A DNA stretch of 64,000 bases from Rhodococcus sp. 1163. GTDB taxonomy: Bacteria > Actinomycetota > Actinomycetes > Mycobacteriales > Mycobacteriaceae. This document shows positions 44,328 to 52,882 of this stretch, in pieces. Location: positions 312,501 to 376,500 of the forward strand of contig NZ_MKKX01000018.1 of the NCBI RefSeq assembly GCF_002091985.1, given 5' to 3'. A program made the position numbers and the translations under genes. The stretch's first letter is position 1. Each line of letters begins with the position of its first letter. The notes under the pieces were generated by a model, which was not told where the DNA came from, made no database searches, and worked only from the letters and a program-made list of their open reading frames with translations.

Positions 44328-45881
44328 TCAGTCGAGCTTTCTCGTCCTCAGCTCGTGCCCATTCGATGTCAGGCAGCGTCCGGTGTCGAGGTTCCAGTCC
44401 CACCCGTGCAAATTGCAGGTCAGCTTGTTGCCCTCGACGATTCCGAACTTCGACAGATCTGCCTTCAAGTGCGGGCACCGACGCTGGATCTCGTAGCCGT
44501 CCTTGACGATGGTCGCGGTGTCGTCGTGTGCTTCGGCGAACCAACCGTCCGCGTACGCAATACGCTCGTCCGTCAAGCATTTGAAGAATGTGTACAGAAA
44601 CTCGTTGTATCCGCCGACTCGGCGAGCCCGGAAGCGTGTGGACAGGAAAATCGAGTTGACCCAATCGGGCTCCTCGTCACGCACGGCTGTGCGAACCAGT
44701 TCGGGCGCGATGGTGAAGCTGTAGCGGAACCGTTCCTTCACGATCGGCTCACGCACGATCCGTTTCGGAAAATCGAGTACGACGGTTTCCTCGCCGAGCA
44801 TCATCGCAACCGGGTAGCCGATGCCATCGCAGATCTGATCGGACTGAATCATGATCGGTTCGAACAAGGCGCGAAGCGGCTCGAGCAACAGCTCACCCTC
44901 AGCCGGAGCCCAGGCAGCTTTCTCGGCGGCGATGACCCCGGCTTGACGCTGGGCATACGCCTCGATGTAGTCGGCCTTTCCGGTGGTGAAGATCGCCTCG
45001 ACCTCGTCGACCGGAATCGGATGCTCATGCGCGAGCAACTCACTGCCGTCGAAGGTCGAGGTGGTTCCCGGCATCATCAACAAACCCTTGTCGTGGCCGT
45101 TGCGACGCATCTGGTCGAGGAAGACCATCTGGTCCGGGAAGATGTTCGACGGATCTTCGTAGACGTCGTTGAGGAACCGCAACTCGTCGTCGAGAAAGCA
45201 CGGGGGCCCAGCGGACGGGATGACCCAGGTGGCGTCGATCTGCTCGATGTACTGACGCGCACGGTCCATCTGACGCTGACGCTTCTGTTCACCGAACGTT
45301 CGCTTCGCGCGCTCGACCATGTCGTAGACCATCGGGTACCAGATTGCGCCGGAGTACTGCAGCATGTGCACGTCCACGTGCCCGAACTGCTCGGTGAGGA
45401 CATCGAGGTCGACCGGCCGCGCGTCGTTCATGTTGAACGCGACGGTCTTGCCGTCGGACACCACGAGTCCCGAGTCACCGATGGGGCCGTCCGCGGGTGC
45501 GCGGAGCGCGATGATCATGATGTCCAGGTCGCCCTTGGGGCCGGACACCGTGTGCTTCACCGACGTCGTGGTCTCGAAGAATTTATGGAAACCGAGCTTC
45601 TCGAGTTCGTGCCGAAGGTCCGGGACCGGGTAGTCCGGCAACAGCACGGTCGTGTCCTTGTTGACGTGCTCGGCCAGGTTCTTCGGGTCGAAGTGATCCT
45701 TGTGCAGATGCGAGACGTAGAGGTAGTCACAGTCGCCGAGAACGTCCCAGTCCAGCTGCGAGTTGTCGGGGAAAGGGAACCACGAGGTGAAGTAGGCGGG
45801 GTTCACCCACGGATCGCACAGAATGCTGCCGGCATCGGTCTGAATATGAAATCCGGCATGCCCGACGCTTGTGACCTGCAA
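44328..45881 (-). CDS. metallo-beta-lactamase-fold protein with C-terminal Rieske domain
   Basis: A 517-residue protein. Its first half is an UlaG-like MBL fold with the metal motif HLHKDHFDP and preceding [26 protein letters not shown]. The C-terminus is a Rieske [2Fe-2S] domain with ligand pairs CPHLKAD and CNLHGWDW. Fusion of the two resembles vertebrate CMP-Neu5Ac hydroxylase, in which the Rieske domain is N-terminal, so the order here is reversed. It is likely an oxygenase or hydrolase of unknown substrate. TTG start at 45879-45881 with GAGGAG upstream. Confidence 0.85.
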   Translation of the reverse strand: MQVTSVGHAGFHIQTDAGSILCDPWVNPAYFTSWFPFPDNSQLDWDVLGDCDYLYVSHLHKDHFDPKNLAEHVNKDTTVLLPDYPVPDLRHELEKLGFHKFFETTTSVKHTVSGPKGDLDIMIIALRAPADGPIGDSGLVVSDGKTVAFNMNDARPVDLDVLTEQFGHVDVHMLQYSGAIWYPMVYDMVERAKRTFGEQKRQRQMDRARQYIEQIDATWVIPSAGPPCFLDDELRFLNDVYEDPSNIFPDQMVFLDQMRRNGHDKGLLMMPGTTSTFDGSELLAHEHPIPVDEVEAIFTTGKADYIEAYAQRQAGVIAAEKAAWAPAEGELLLEPLRALFEPIMIQSDQICDGIGYPVAMMLGEETVVLDFPKRIVREPIVKERFRYSFTIAPELVRTAVRDEEPDWVNSIFLSTRFRARRVGGYNEFLYTFFKCLTDERIAYADGWFAEAHDDTATIVKDGYEIQRRCPHLKADLSKFGIVEGNKLTCNLHGWDWNLDTGRCLTSNGHELRTRKLD

Positions 45882-45986
45882 AGAATTACTCCTCTTTCAT
45901 GCGTGGTACCCACAGCCTGCACTCCCGCAGCTGCCGTGGATCAGAACTCCCATGTAACTGCTTCGATGGTAGGCCGAGTGAACAGG

Positions 45987-47003
45987 TCAGTTCAGCGAGC
46001 AACCGACCAAATCGCATTCGGGGACGAGGGTGATGCCGAACTCGGCTTCGACTCCGTCGCGAATATGTGATGCGAACGCCATGACATCCGCAGTGCGTGC
46101 ACCGCCCCGGTTGGTGACGGCCAGCACGTGTTTGGTCGACAGCGAGACGGTCCCTGCACCGAATTCACGGCCGTACCCGTGCGCGAAGCCTGCGTTCTGG
46201 ATGAGCCATGCAGCGTGCACCTTGATACCCGACGGGTCGGGGTACTGCGGAGCGCGCGCTGCCTTGGCCGGAACCTCGGTCAGCACCGGGTTGAGAAAAA
46301 ATGATCCGACACTCCAGGTGTCGTGGTCCTCGGCGTCGAGGACCATGCCCTTCTGCCCGCGCAGATCCAACACTGCTTCACGGACTTCCTTGGCTGCGAC
46401 CGTGTCGCCGATGCTCACCCCGAGTCGGTCGGCGAGCCCCGCATACCGGACCGGATCCGAGGATTCGGACCGACGAAGCTTCATCGTGGTATCGAGAATG
46501 ACGTACCTGCTCGAGTGCTTGAACACCGATTGGCGATGCAATCCGAACCCACACCGATCCGGCGACCAGGTTGCTCTCTCACCGGTCTCGCGGTCGTAGA
46601 CGGTCAAGCTCGCCAACACGTCCGACGTCACCGTGCCGTACGCGCCGACGTTCTGCACGGGCGTCGCACCGGAAAGACCGGGGATCCCCGAGAGCGCTTC
46701 GAGTCCGGCCAATCCCTCGTCCAGCGAGGCGGCCACCACCGAATCCCACGACGTCCCTGCAGCGACCCAGAGCGACTCGCCGTCGATTCGCGTCCCCGAC
46801 GTCTCGACCTTGACGACCAGTCCGTCGAACCCGTCGTCACCGACAACGAGGTTCGATCCTCCACCGACGAGCAGCACAGGCGTCCCCGACGCATCGGCAT
46901 CCTGGACCAGGGAGACAAGCTCGTCACTGCTGGCGGCGACGGCGAACTCACGAGCCGGGCCGCCGACACGCATCGTGGTGAGCTCGGAAATTGCGGTAGG
47001 CAC
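45987..47003 (-). CDS. murB: UDP-N-acetylenolpyruvoylglucosamine reductase
   Basis: A 338-residue flavoenzyme that reduces UDP-GlcNAc-enolpyruvate to UDP-MurNAc in peptidoglycan synthesis. It has the N-terminal TTMRVGGPAREFAVA, FAD-binding LLVGGGSNLVVGDDGFDGLV, GLEALSGIPGLSGATPVQNVGAYG, and the catalytic serine region WSVGSFFLNPVLT. The GTG at 47001-47003 was selected; a GTG at 47025-47027 is possible. Divergent from the first DUF2505 gene. Confidence 0.95.
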   Translation of the reverse strand: MPTAISELTTMRVGGPAREFAVAASSDELVSLVQDADASGTPVLLVGGGSNLVVGDDGFDGLVVKVETSGTRIDGESLWVAAGTSWDSVVAASLDEGLAGLEALSGIPGLSGATPVQNVGAYGTVTSDVLASLTVYDRETGERATWSPDRCGFGLHRQSVFKHSSRYVILDTTMKLRRSESSDPVRYAGLADRLGVSIGDTVAAKEVREAVLDLRGQKGMVLDAEDHDTWSVGSFFLNPVLTEVPAKAARAPQYPDPSGIKVHAAWLIQNAGFAHGYGREFGAGTVSLSTKHVLAVTNRGGARTADVMAFASHIRDGVEAEFGITLVPECDLVGCSLN

Positions 47004-47060
47004 GGGAACCCAGGGTACCGGTCTCACATGTACGTCCGAGCCACCCGGTAATCTCCGCGT

Positions 47061-47567
47061 ATGCCTCGCCCCATCGCGCACAGCGCGTCCGTTCCCGCAC
47101 CCGTCGACAAGGTGCACGCCGCGCTCGTGTCCGAGCAGTACTGGAAAGACCGTATCGAGGAGATCGGCGGCCCCAGCGCACGCCTGGTCAGCGTGCATGC
47201 GATCAACGGGACGATCAGCGTCGTCATGTCCCAATCCATCCCGGAAGAGGAACTGCCCGCTGCCGTCACCGCATTCAAGAAGGGCCCGCTCGTCATCGAG
47301 CGCACCGAATCCTGGGGCCCGATCGGCGGAAACCGCGCCGAAGGCAAATTCGGTGCCACGGTCGAGGGGGCTCCCGCCGCAGTCTCCGGAACCACACTGC
47401 TCGAAGGAAACGCCGAGGCGTCGACCATGTCGTTGTCCGGCACCACAGAGGTGAAGGTTCCGATCTTCGGCGGAAAGATCGAAGCCATGATCAGCGAGCA
47501 AGTTCTCTCGCTCATCGACAACGAGCACGGATTCACCGCGAAATGGATCGCCGAAAACCTGAGCTGA
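47061..47567 (+). CDS. DUF2505 domain protein (Rv0481c-like), copy 1
   Basis: A 168-residue SRPBCC-like DUF2505 protein. It has VPAPVDKVHAALVSEQYWKDRIEEIGG, SVVMSQSIPEEELPAAVTAF and SLSGTTEVKVPIFGGKIEAMISEQV. The START-like fold suggests binding of a hydrophobic ligand, but no role is known. It is followed 65 bp later by a paralogue and is divergent from murB, as in mycobacteria. Confidence 0.85.
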   Translation: MPRPIAHSASVPAPVDKVHAALVSEQYWKDRIEEIGGPSARLVSVHAINGTISVVMSQSIPEEELPAAVTAFKKGPLVIERTESWGPIGGNRAEGKFGATVEGAPAAVSGTTLLEGNAEASTMSLSGTTEVKVPIFGGKIEAMISEQVLSLIDNEHGFTAKWIAENLS

Positions 47568-47632
47568 CCGGACATACCGGCGGGTAGGCACCCTGGCCAG
47601 GCCCGCCGACGAAGCCGGTACCCTGTTGCACT

Positions 47633-48136
47633 ATGGCTCGCCGCATGAACTACTCAGCCCGGTTCACCCACTCCACCGAGCAGGTGTACGCCGCGTTGTC
47701 CAGCCGCGATCACTGGGACGCTCGTATCGAGGAGATGAAGAAGTACTCCCACAACGAGCTGAAAAGCTTCGAGGTCGGAGACGGGGGAATCGACATCGTG
47801 ATGCACCACATCATTCCGCGGACCGAACTGCCGGACATCGCGCAGACAGTCCTCAAAAAGGACATGATCATCACCCGAAACGTGCACTTCGATCCATTCG
47901 GCGAAACCACATCGGGCAAATACGATGCCTCCATCCCGGCCGGCCCCGGCAGCCTGAAAGGTTCCACCTCACTGTTCGCAACCGAAGCCGGATCCACCCT
48001 TCGAACCTCCTCGGAAGCCAAAGTCTTCCTGCCGTTCATCGGTAGCAAACTCGAGCAGCTCATGCTGGTCAACCTCATCGACCTGTGGCGCGGTGAAGGC
48101 GAAGTGACAGCCGACTGGCTTGCGCAGAACTCCTGA
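47633..48136 (+). CDS. DUF2505 domain protein, copy 2
   Basis: A 167-residue paralogue of the preceding gene (FTHSTEQVYAALSSRDHWDARIEEM, IVMHHIIPRTELPDIAQTVL, EAKVFLPFIGSKLEQLMLVN). Sequence identity between the two is moderate, so duplication is not recent. Mycobacteria have one copy at this place as far as I recall. Its stop overlaps the only available start of the next gene. Confidence 0.85.
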   Translation: MARRMNYSARFTHSTEQVYAALSSRDHWDARIEEMKKYSHNELKSFEVGDGGIDIVMHHIIPRTELPDIAQTVLKKDMIITRNVHFDPFGETTSGKYDASIPAGPGSLKGSTSLFATEAGSTLRTSSEAKVFLPFIGSKLEQLMLVNLIDLWRGEGEVTADWLAQNS

Positions 48137-49028
48137 CCACCACAGCCGTTCCGCAGGCTCCACTCCTGCTTTTCATGGTCGTTCCGCAGGCTCCACTCCT
48201 GCTCACCCGGGTCGTTCCGCAGGCTCCACTCCTGCTCACCCGGGTCGTTCCGCAGGCTCCACTCCTGAAGGCGTCATAACCAGAGGGACTACCGGAATCA
48301 ACCGACTCCGTCGCAGCGATCGGTGGCTCACCCACAGCGCGGCCGTGCGGCACACGCTCGTCGAGGCAACCGATCCGCTCGTCGTCGATCTCGGCTACGG
48401 AGCTCGACCGGACACCACTCTGGAAATGGCCCGTCGCTTACGCACGATCCGGCCCGATCTGCGCGTCACCGGACTCGAAATCGATCCCGCTCGCGTGGTG
48501 GACTCGGTCGAGGGGGTGAATTTCGCCCGCGGCGGCTTCGAAATGGCAGGGCTCCGTCCTAACCTCGTTCGCGCATTCAACGTGCTTCGGCAGTATCCCG
48601 AAGAAGCTGTGCCCGAAGCCTGGTCACGCATTCTGTCCGGACTCGCGCCCGGCGGACTGCTCGTCGACGGCACCTGCGACGAGCTGGGCCGACGCTGTGC
48701 ATGGGTCCTGCTCGACGCTCACGGACCGATCTCGTTGACCCTCGCATGGGATCCGTTCACCGTGGCCATGCCCTCGGATATCGCCGAGCGGTTACCCAAA
48801 GTGCTCATTCACCGCAATATCCCAGGCGAACCCATTCACCGATTACTCCAGGCCGCAGACCGCGCCTGGTCGACGGCTGCGCCGTTGGCACCGTTCGGAC
48901 CGCGGGTGCGGTGGCACGCCGCGCTGAGACAGCTCGCCGTCAATGGAGTACCGACGGTGCCTCCCCGTCGACGGATGCGGGACAACGTTCTTACGGTGCC
49001 GTGGGACCTCGTGCGGCCCAACACCTAG
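48120..49028 (+). CDS. class I SAM-dependent methyltransferase with repeat-extended N-terminus
   Basis: A 302-residue frame. The conserved part begins at RGTTGINRLRRSDRWL, then motif I LVVDLGYGARPDTTLEMARR, VTGLEIDPARV and NVLRQYPEEAV with GLAPGGLLVDGTCDELGR. This conserved N-terminus has no ATG, GTG or TTG just before it. Upstream are four in-frame copies of an 11-residue unit (RSAGSTPAHPG) encoded by a 33-bp DNA repeat. The only usual start codon is a TTG at 48120 inside the end of the DUF2505 gene, with no clear ribosome binding site. Translation may be coupled, or use a rare codon. Confidence 0.72.
   Translation: MRRTPDHHSRSAGSTPAFHGRSAGSTPAHPGRSAGSTPAHPGRSAGSTPEGVITRGTTGINRLRRSDRWLTHSAAVRHTLVEATDPLVVDLGYGARPDTTLEMARRLRTIRPDLRVTGLEIDPARVVDSVEGVNFARGGFEMAGLRPNLVRAFNVLRQYPEEAVPEAWSRILSGLAPGGLLVDGTCDELGRRCAWVLLDAHGPISLTLAWDPFTVAMPSDIAERLPKVLIHRNIPGEPIHRLLQAADRAWSTAAPLAPFGPRVRWHAALRQLAVNGVPTVPPRRRMRDNVLTVPWDLVRPNT
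48147..48267. repeat. 33-bp tandem repeat, four copies, in-frame with the methyltransferase
   Basis: Copies start at 48147, 48180, 48213 and 48246. All four share an identical 22-bp core (CGTTCCGCAGGCTCCACTCC and TG) followed by an 11-bp spacer, mostly CTCACCCGGGT; the last copy ends after the core. The period of 33 keeps the frame open. Confidence 0.95.
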
Positions 49029-49612
49029 ATACAGGCGGAGAGAGCCAATTCGATGCGCTCGGAGACACGGTCGGATCCAGCAGTAGCTTCCTGATACAAC
49101 GCTCCTGCGTCGACGCGACCGATGGCAACAGCGTCACCGACGACCTCGTCGAGGGTTATCTGGGAAATTCCGCCTCCCGCAAGGTCGAGGACCGTGCGGA
49201 TCGGCGTCGTGAGCCTGAAGGTGCCCGTCGACTCGAAGTCGTGAGGTGCGAGTTGGAGCCGATGAACGGCCAGGCGGGTGTCGGTGAGACGAAGATCGGT
49301 GAACGCGGATACGTGTACGAACTGCGGATGCAGGTGACCGAATCCGTGTAGTTCCGCCGCACTCTGATGCGAGATGACGGCATCGCCGCCGAACCACGCG
49401 CACCACATTGCGAACTGTTCGAGGTCGCTTCGCGGCCAATCGCTTAGCCGACAGAGGTTGCGCTCGACTCGCATCCAATCACCGGCGACGAAGTTGGCGT
49501 GGAGCGCCGAGCGACCGAACCCGAGACCTTCGGCCTGTTCGGTGGTGAAATATCCGTCCTGACTCGCCGCGAGACGACGGAGTTCGGCGGCGCTTCCTTC
49601 TATCGTGCTCAT
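49025..49612 (-). CDS. AbiEi-like type IV antitoxin-family protein (orphan)
   Basis: A 195-residue protein with the N-terminal winged-helix pattern of AbiEi_4 antitoxins (LRRLAASQDGYFTTEQAEGLGFGRSALHANFVAG, MRVERNLCRL) followed by the domain containing AVISHQSAAELHGFG and LTTPIRTVLDLAGG. No AbiEii nucleotidyltransferase toxin is adjacent. Such orphan proteins are common in actinobacteria and may act as plain regulators. It is convergent with the methyltransferase, overlapping by 4 bp. Confidence 0.82.
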   Translation of the reverse strand: MSTIEGSAAELRRLAASQDGYFTTEQAEGLGFGRSALHANFVAGDWMRVERNLCRLSDWPRSDLEQFAMWCAWFGGDAVISHQSAAELHGFGHLHPQFVHVSAFTDLRLTDTRLAVHRLQLAPHDFESTGTFRLTTPIRTVLDLAGGGISQITLDEVVGDAVAIGRVDAGALYQEATAGSDRVSERIELALSACI

Positions 49613-49755
49613 GCACTAGACAGTACGTGAAGGTGTGTTGCAGATCACAAAAATGCGCGGCGGATTGCGTCGACGTTTCACTTCCATGTCCTCCGACTCG
49701 CCGCATCGGCCGGATTCACAGAGCTCTTTCAGATTCTTCGGGAAGACTGCTCCGA

Positions 49756-50490
49756 ATGACACGAAGCAAAACTCCCTTGATCTTGGTGCTCGTTGCCGTC
49801 CTGGTGGTCGCGGCGCTGCTCGGCGGAGAACTGTTCTTCCGTCAGCAGATCAAGTCCTGCCTGGCAGGCCAGCTCGAAAGTGAGATCGGCAGTCAGGTCG
49901 ATGTCGGCCTCGGCTGGAAGCCGATACTGGTCTCGCTGATCGACAAGCAGGTCTCCTCGGTGACCCTGGACAGCGACGACGCACGGTTCGGGCCTGCCGA
50001 AGGCATGACAGTGCACGCCGAGGTCAACGACGTGAACCTTCAGCAGAGCGCGGACAGCAACGGCACGATCGGCTCGTCGAGCGCGGACATCGACTGGTCC
50101 ACAGCCGGGATCGCGTCGACGCTGCAGTCGCAGGGCATCGGCGCGCTCGTCACCGGCGTGACAAGCGATGCAAGTGCGGGCACGTTGGCCTTCGCAGTCG
50201 GCGGCCTTGCGGAGCTGACCGTCAAGCCGGTCGTCTCAGGTGGCCGCGTGGACGTCCAGACCGTCGGCGCGTCGATTCTGGGACTCGGAATCCCAACCGA
50301 TCTGGTGGACAGCATCGTCGGGGTTCTGTCGGACAGCTTGCAGCAGTACCCACTCGACATGGCACCGACCTCGCTGACCGTCACCGACTCCGGCATCGAA
50401 CTCACTTTGCAGGGAGATCAGTACACCCTCCCGCCCGTTTCGGCGGACCAGACCCAGCAGACGCCCGAGGGCTGCTCCTTGATCGCCTGA
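49756..50490 (+). CDS. DUF2993 (LmeA-type) membrane-anchored protein
   Basis: A 244-residue protein with an N-terminal membrane anchor (TPLILVLVAVLVVAALLGGEL) and a DUF2993 domain (CLAGQLESEIGSQVDVGLGWKPILVSLIDKQVSSVTL, GGRVDVQTVGASILGLGIP). LmeA of this family binds phospholipid and takes part in lipomannan elongation in mycobacteria. The ATG at 49756 was chosen as it gives a signal anchor; 43 upstream codons look non-coding. Position suggests an Rv0479c equivalent. Confidence 0.82.
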   Translation: MTRSKTPLILVLVAVLVVAALLGGELFFRQQIKSCLAGQLESEIGSQVDVGLGWKPILVSLIDKQVSSVTLDSDDARFGPAEGMTVHAEVNDVNLQQSADSNGTIGSSSADIDWSTAGIASTLQSQGIGALVTGVTSDASAGTLAFAVGGLAELTVKPVVSGGRVDVQTVGASILGLGIPTDLVDSIVGVLSDSLQQYPLDMAPTSLTVTDSGIELTLQGDQYTLPPVSADQTQQTPEGCSLIA

Positions 50491-50496
50491 CCTGGA

Positions 50497-50522
50497 GTGC
50501 GGGGTCGAAGCCGACCCCGCAC
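50497..50522. terminator. bidirectional hairpin between convergent genes
   Basis: GTGCGGGGTCG-AAGC-CGACCCCGCAC is a perfect 11-bp stem with a 4-nt loop located 7 bp after the DUF2993 stop and 8 bp before the end of the convergent isomerase-like gene. Confidence 0.8.
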
Positions 50523-50529
50523 TACTGCG

Positions 50530-51165
50530 TCACTCGGCCGAATTCGCCAGACGTTCGAAGCCTGGTCCGGTGACATCGGCAAGAGCCGAAGTTCGGCCGG
50601 TGAGAACGAGCATCAGCGATGCCGCCGGACCTTGAACAGTAAGTCCGCTGCCGAAGGTCCAGTCGAGGTCGGTGGCCTTCCAGTGCAGTGTGGCGTCCGG
50701 GATCGGAAAGATGCCGCGTGAAGGTGTACTCGTGATGAAGTCGAGTACCGCGACCTGACGTTCGTCGGTAATCCGATGCACGAGGTGCAACGGACGGCGG
50801 ATGTCGTAGCCGTGCACGACAACGTCGGTGAGTGGCGCCAGCGGGCCGTTGCCCGGTGGGGTGAATCGACTGTCCGCATTCCGAGAAAGCAGTTCGGGGA
50901 GTCGTGTCGAGTACCGTCGGCCGACACCTCTCGCCATGAGTTGATTTGCGCGGTGGAAATTTCCACGCGCTCTCACCATCGTCAACCCGAACTTCCAGAC
51001 TGGGGTAACCAACGGCACGACAAGATGCGCGACAACGTCTTTCACTGTCCACTCGCTGCACAGCGACGGAGTCGCCCACTGCTCAGAACTGAGATCCCAC
51101 ACCGTTGCAGCCAAAGCCCGACGCTCCTCCGCAATCGCGGAAAAAATCTCGTCGGCGCTACTCAT
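50530..51165 (-). CDS. maleylpyruvate isomerase-family mycothiol-dependent protein
   Basis: A 211-residue DinB-like protein of the mycothiol-dependent maleylpyruvate isomerase N-domain family. It has IFSAIAEERRALAATVWDLSSEQWATPSLCSEWTVKDVVAHLVVP (the metal-ligand His in VAHL) and LTDVVVHGYDIRRPL (second His and Asp). The second conserved domain helps bind thiol. The substrate is unknown. The ATG at 51163-51165 has no clear ribosome binding site; a longer reading to 51285 overlaps deoC and is rejected. Confidence 0.82.
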   Translation of the reverse strand: MSSADEIFSAIAEERRALAATVWDLSSEQWATPSLCSEWTVKDVVAHLVVPLVTPVWKFGLTMVRARGNFHRANQLMARGVGRRYSTRLPELLSRNADSRFTPPGNGPLAPLTDVVVHGYDIRRPLHLVHRITDERQVAVLDFITSTPSRGIFPIPDATLHWKATDLDWTFGSGLTVQGPAASLMLVLTGRTSALADVTGPGFERLANSAE

Positions 51166-51232
51166 CTTCGGAGGATAAGCCGATAAGGCCCGATAGCTAC
51201 CGAACTTCGACGAAGTTTCGAGAAAACCGGAC

Positions 51233-51883
51233 TCAGAGACCGTCCAACACTGCTCGCGTCCCGGACAGACCCAATCGCGTTGCACCTGCTTCGACCATGG
51301 CCAACGCCGCCTCGGTCGTCCGGATACCGCCGCTGGCTTTCACCCCGAGCCTGCCCCCGACGGTGGCGGCCATCAACTTCACCGCCTCGACACTCGCGCC
51401 TCCGGCGGGATGGAAGCCGGTGGACGTCTTGACGAAGTTTGCGCCAGCTCTCTCCGCCGCCACACAGGTTTCGACGATCGCTTCCTCCGACAGTGCGGCC
51501 GATTCGATGATGACCTTCAGGATCGCCGAAGATCCGATGGCTTCACGAACCGTCAGAATGTCGGCGAGCACCGCGTTGTAATCTCCCTCGACCGCCGCAC
51601 CTATGTCGATCACCATGTCGATCTCGCGGGCGCCCTGATCGACTGCCAGTCGTGCTTCCGCCCCCTTGACGAGGGAATGATGCTTGCCGGACGGAAATCC
51701 GGCCACGACGGCGGTCACCAAACCTTCAGCGTGGATGGGCAGCATCGACGGCGAGACGCAGACCGCGAGCACGCCGAGAGCGCGGCCCTCGACAATCAGG
51801 GCCTCCACGTCTGCGCGGGTCGCTTCCGGTTTGAGCAGCGTGTGATCGACCATGCGGGCCAGTTCGGCGCGGTTGAGAGACAT
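51233..51883 (-). CDS. deoC: deoxyribose-phosphate aldolase
   Basis: A 216-residue TIM-barrel aldolase that cleaves 2-deoxyribose-5-phosphate to acetaldehyde and glyceraldehyde-3-phosphate. It has [20 protein letters not shown], the Schiff-base lysine in [33 protein letters not shown] and a conserved [10 protein letters not shown] segment. Position matches Rv0478. Divergent from purU. Confidence 0.95.
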   Translation of the reverse strand: MSLNRAELARMVDHTLLKPEATRADVEALIVEGRALGVLAVCVSPSMLPIHAEGLVTAVVAGFPSGKHHSLVKGAEARLAVDQGAREIDMVIDIGAAVEGDYNAVLADILTVREAIGSSAILKVIIESAALSEEAIVETCVAAERAGANFVKTSTGFHPAGGASVEAVKLMAATVGGRLGVKASGGIRTTEAALAMVEAGATRLGLSGTRAVLDGL

Positions 51884-51981
51884 GGAGGCAAGCCAACCAC
51901 AGCCCGACGGCCGAGGAGGACTCGCGCGCTGCGCGCACACTGGTGGACACAGCGGTCCGGACCACCTGAGACAATCGAGAA

Positions 51982-52869
51982 ATGAGTTCCGCTGCTGTCG
52001 CCGACGACCGTCGCTACGTCCTTTCACTCGGATGCCCCGACCGCACGGGCATCGTCGCCAAGATCTCGACATTCCTCGCCGACGTCGGTGGATGGATCGT
52101 CGAGGCCGCGTACCACGCCGATCCCGACACCGACTGGTTCTTCACTCGGCAAGCGGTCCGTGCGTCTTCGGTCGATATGAGCATCGACGAATTACGGGCT
52201 CGCTTCGAGGCCGTCGCCGCCGAGATCGGCCCGGAAACCGAATGGACGCTCCATGATTCGGGCGAACGTAAGCGTGTCGTCATTCTGGTCAGCAAGGAAG
52301 CCCACTGCCTGCACGACCTGCTGGGGCGCGCCGCCGGCGGCGAGCTGCCCGCCGAGATTTCCGCAGTGATCGGCAATCACAAGTCTCTCGAGTCGGTTGC
52401 GACCGCGCACGGCGTTCGGTTCCACCACGTCGAATTCGCCAAGGACCCCGCTGAGCGCGGCCCTGCATTCGACGAAGTCCGTGACCTCGTCGACTCGTAC
52501 GACCCACATGCCGTCGTACTCGCCCGGTTCATGCAGGTGCTACCGGAGGAGCTATGCGCCCATTGGTCGGGCCGCGCCCTCAACATCCATCACAGCTTCC
52601 TGCCGTCGTTCGTCGGCGCGCGTCCGTATCATCAGGCATTCGCCCGCGGCGTGAAGCTGATCGGGGCAACGTGTCACTACGTGACAGCCGAACTCGACGC
52701 AGGCCCGATCCTGGAGCAGGACGTCATCCGCGTCGACCACTCCGACGAGGTCGCGGACATGGTCCGGCAAGGCCGCGACATCGAAAAACTGGTTCTGTCC
52801 CGCGGACTGCGCTGGCACCTCGAGGACCGAGTCCTCGTTCACGGCAAGAAGACCGTCGTCTTCAGCTGA
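51982..52869 (+). CDS. purU: formyltetrahydrofolate deformylase
   Basis: A 295-residue enzyme that hydrolyses 10-formyl-THF to THF and formate. An N-terminal ACT domain ([35 protein letters not shown]) is followed by the formyltransferase-type catalytic domain with the conserved Asn and His in [23 protein letters not shown] and the Asp in [17 protein letters not shown]. The ATG follows deoC divergently by 98 bp. Confidence 0.94.
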   Translation: MSSAAVADDRRYVLSLGCPDRTGIVAKISTFLADVGGWIVEAAYHADPDTDWFFTRQAVRASSVDMSIDELRARFEAVAAEIGPETEWTLHDSGERKRVVILVSKEAHCLHDLLGRAAGGELPAEISAVIGNHKSLESVATAHGVRFHHVEFAKDPAERGPAFDEVRDLVDSYDPHAVVLARFMQVLPEELCAHWSGRALNIHHSFLPSFVGARPYHQAFARGVKLIGATCHYVTAELDAGPILEQDVIRVDHSDEVADMVRQGRDIEKLVLSRGLRWHLEDRVLVHGKKTVVFS

Positions 52870-52882
52870 GGCCCCGGAGTCA

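Noticed and set aside
43965-46070. 701-codon frame on the plus strand
   Set aside because: It is antisense to the L,D-transpeptidase and MBL-Rieske genes and has no recognisable domain.
48147-48267. CRISPR-like spacing of a 22-bp core every 33 bp
   Set aside because: The 11-bp spacers are nearly identical to each other and far too short; it is a tandem repeat.
49025-49612. A complete AbiE abortive-infection system
   Set aside because: Only the antitoxin-like protein is present; no AbiEii nucleotidyltransferase is encoded on either side.
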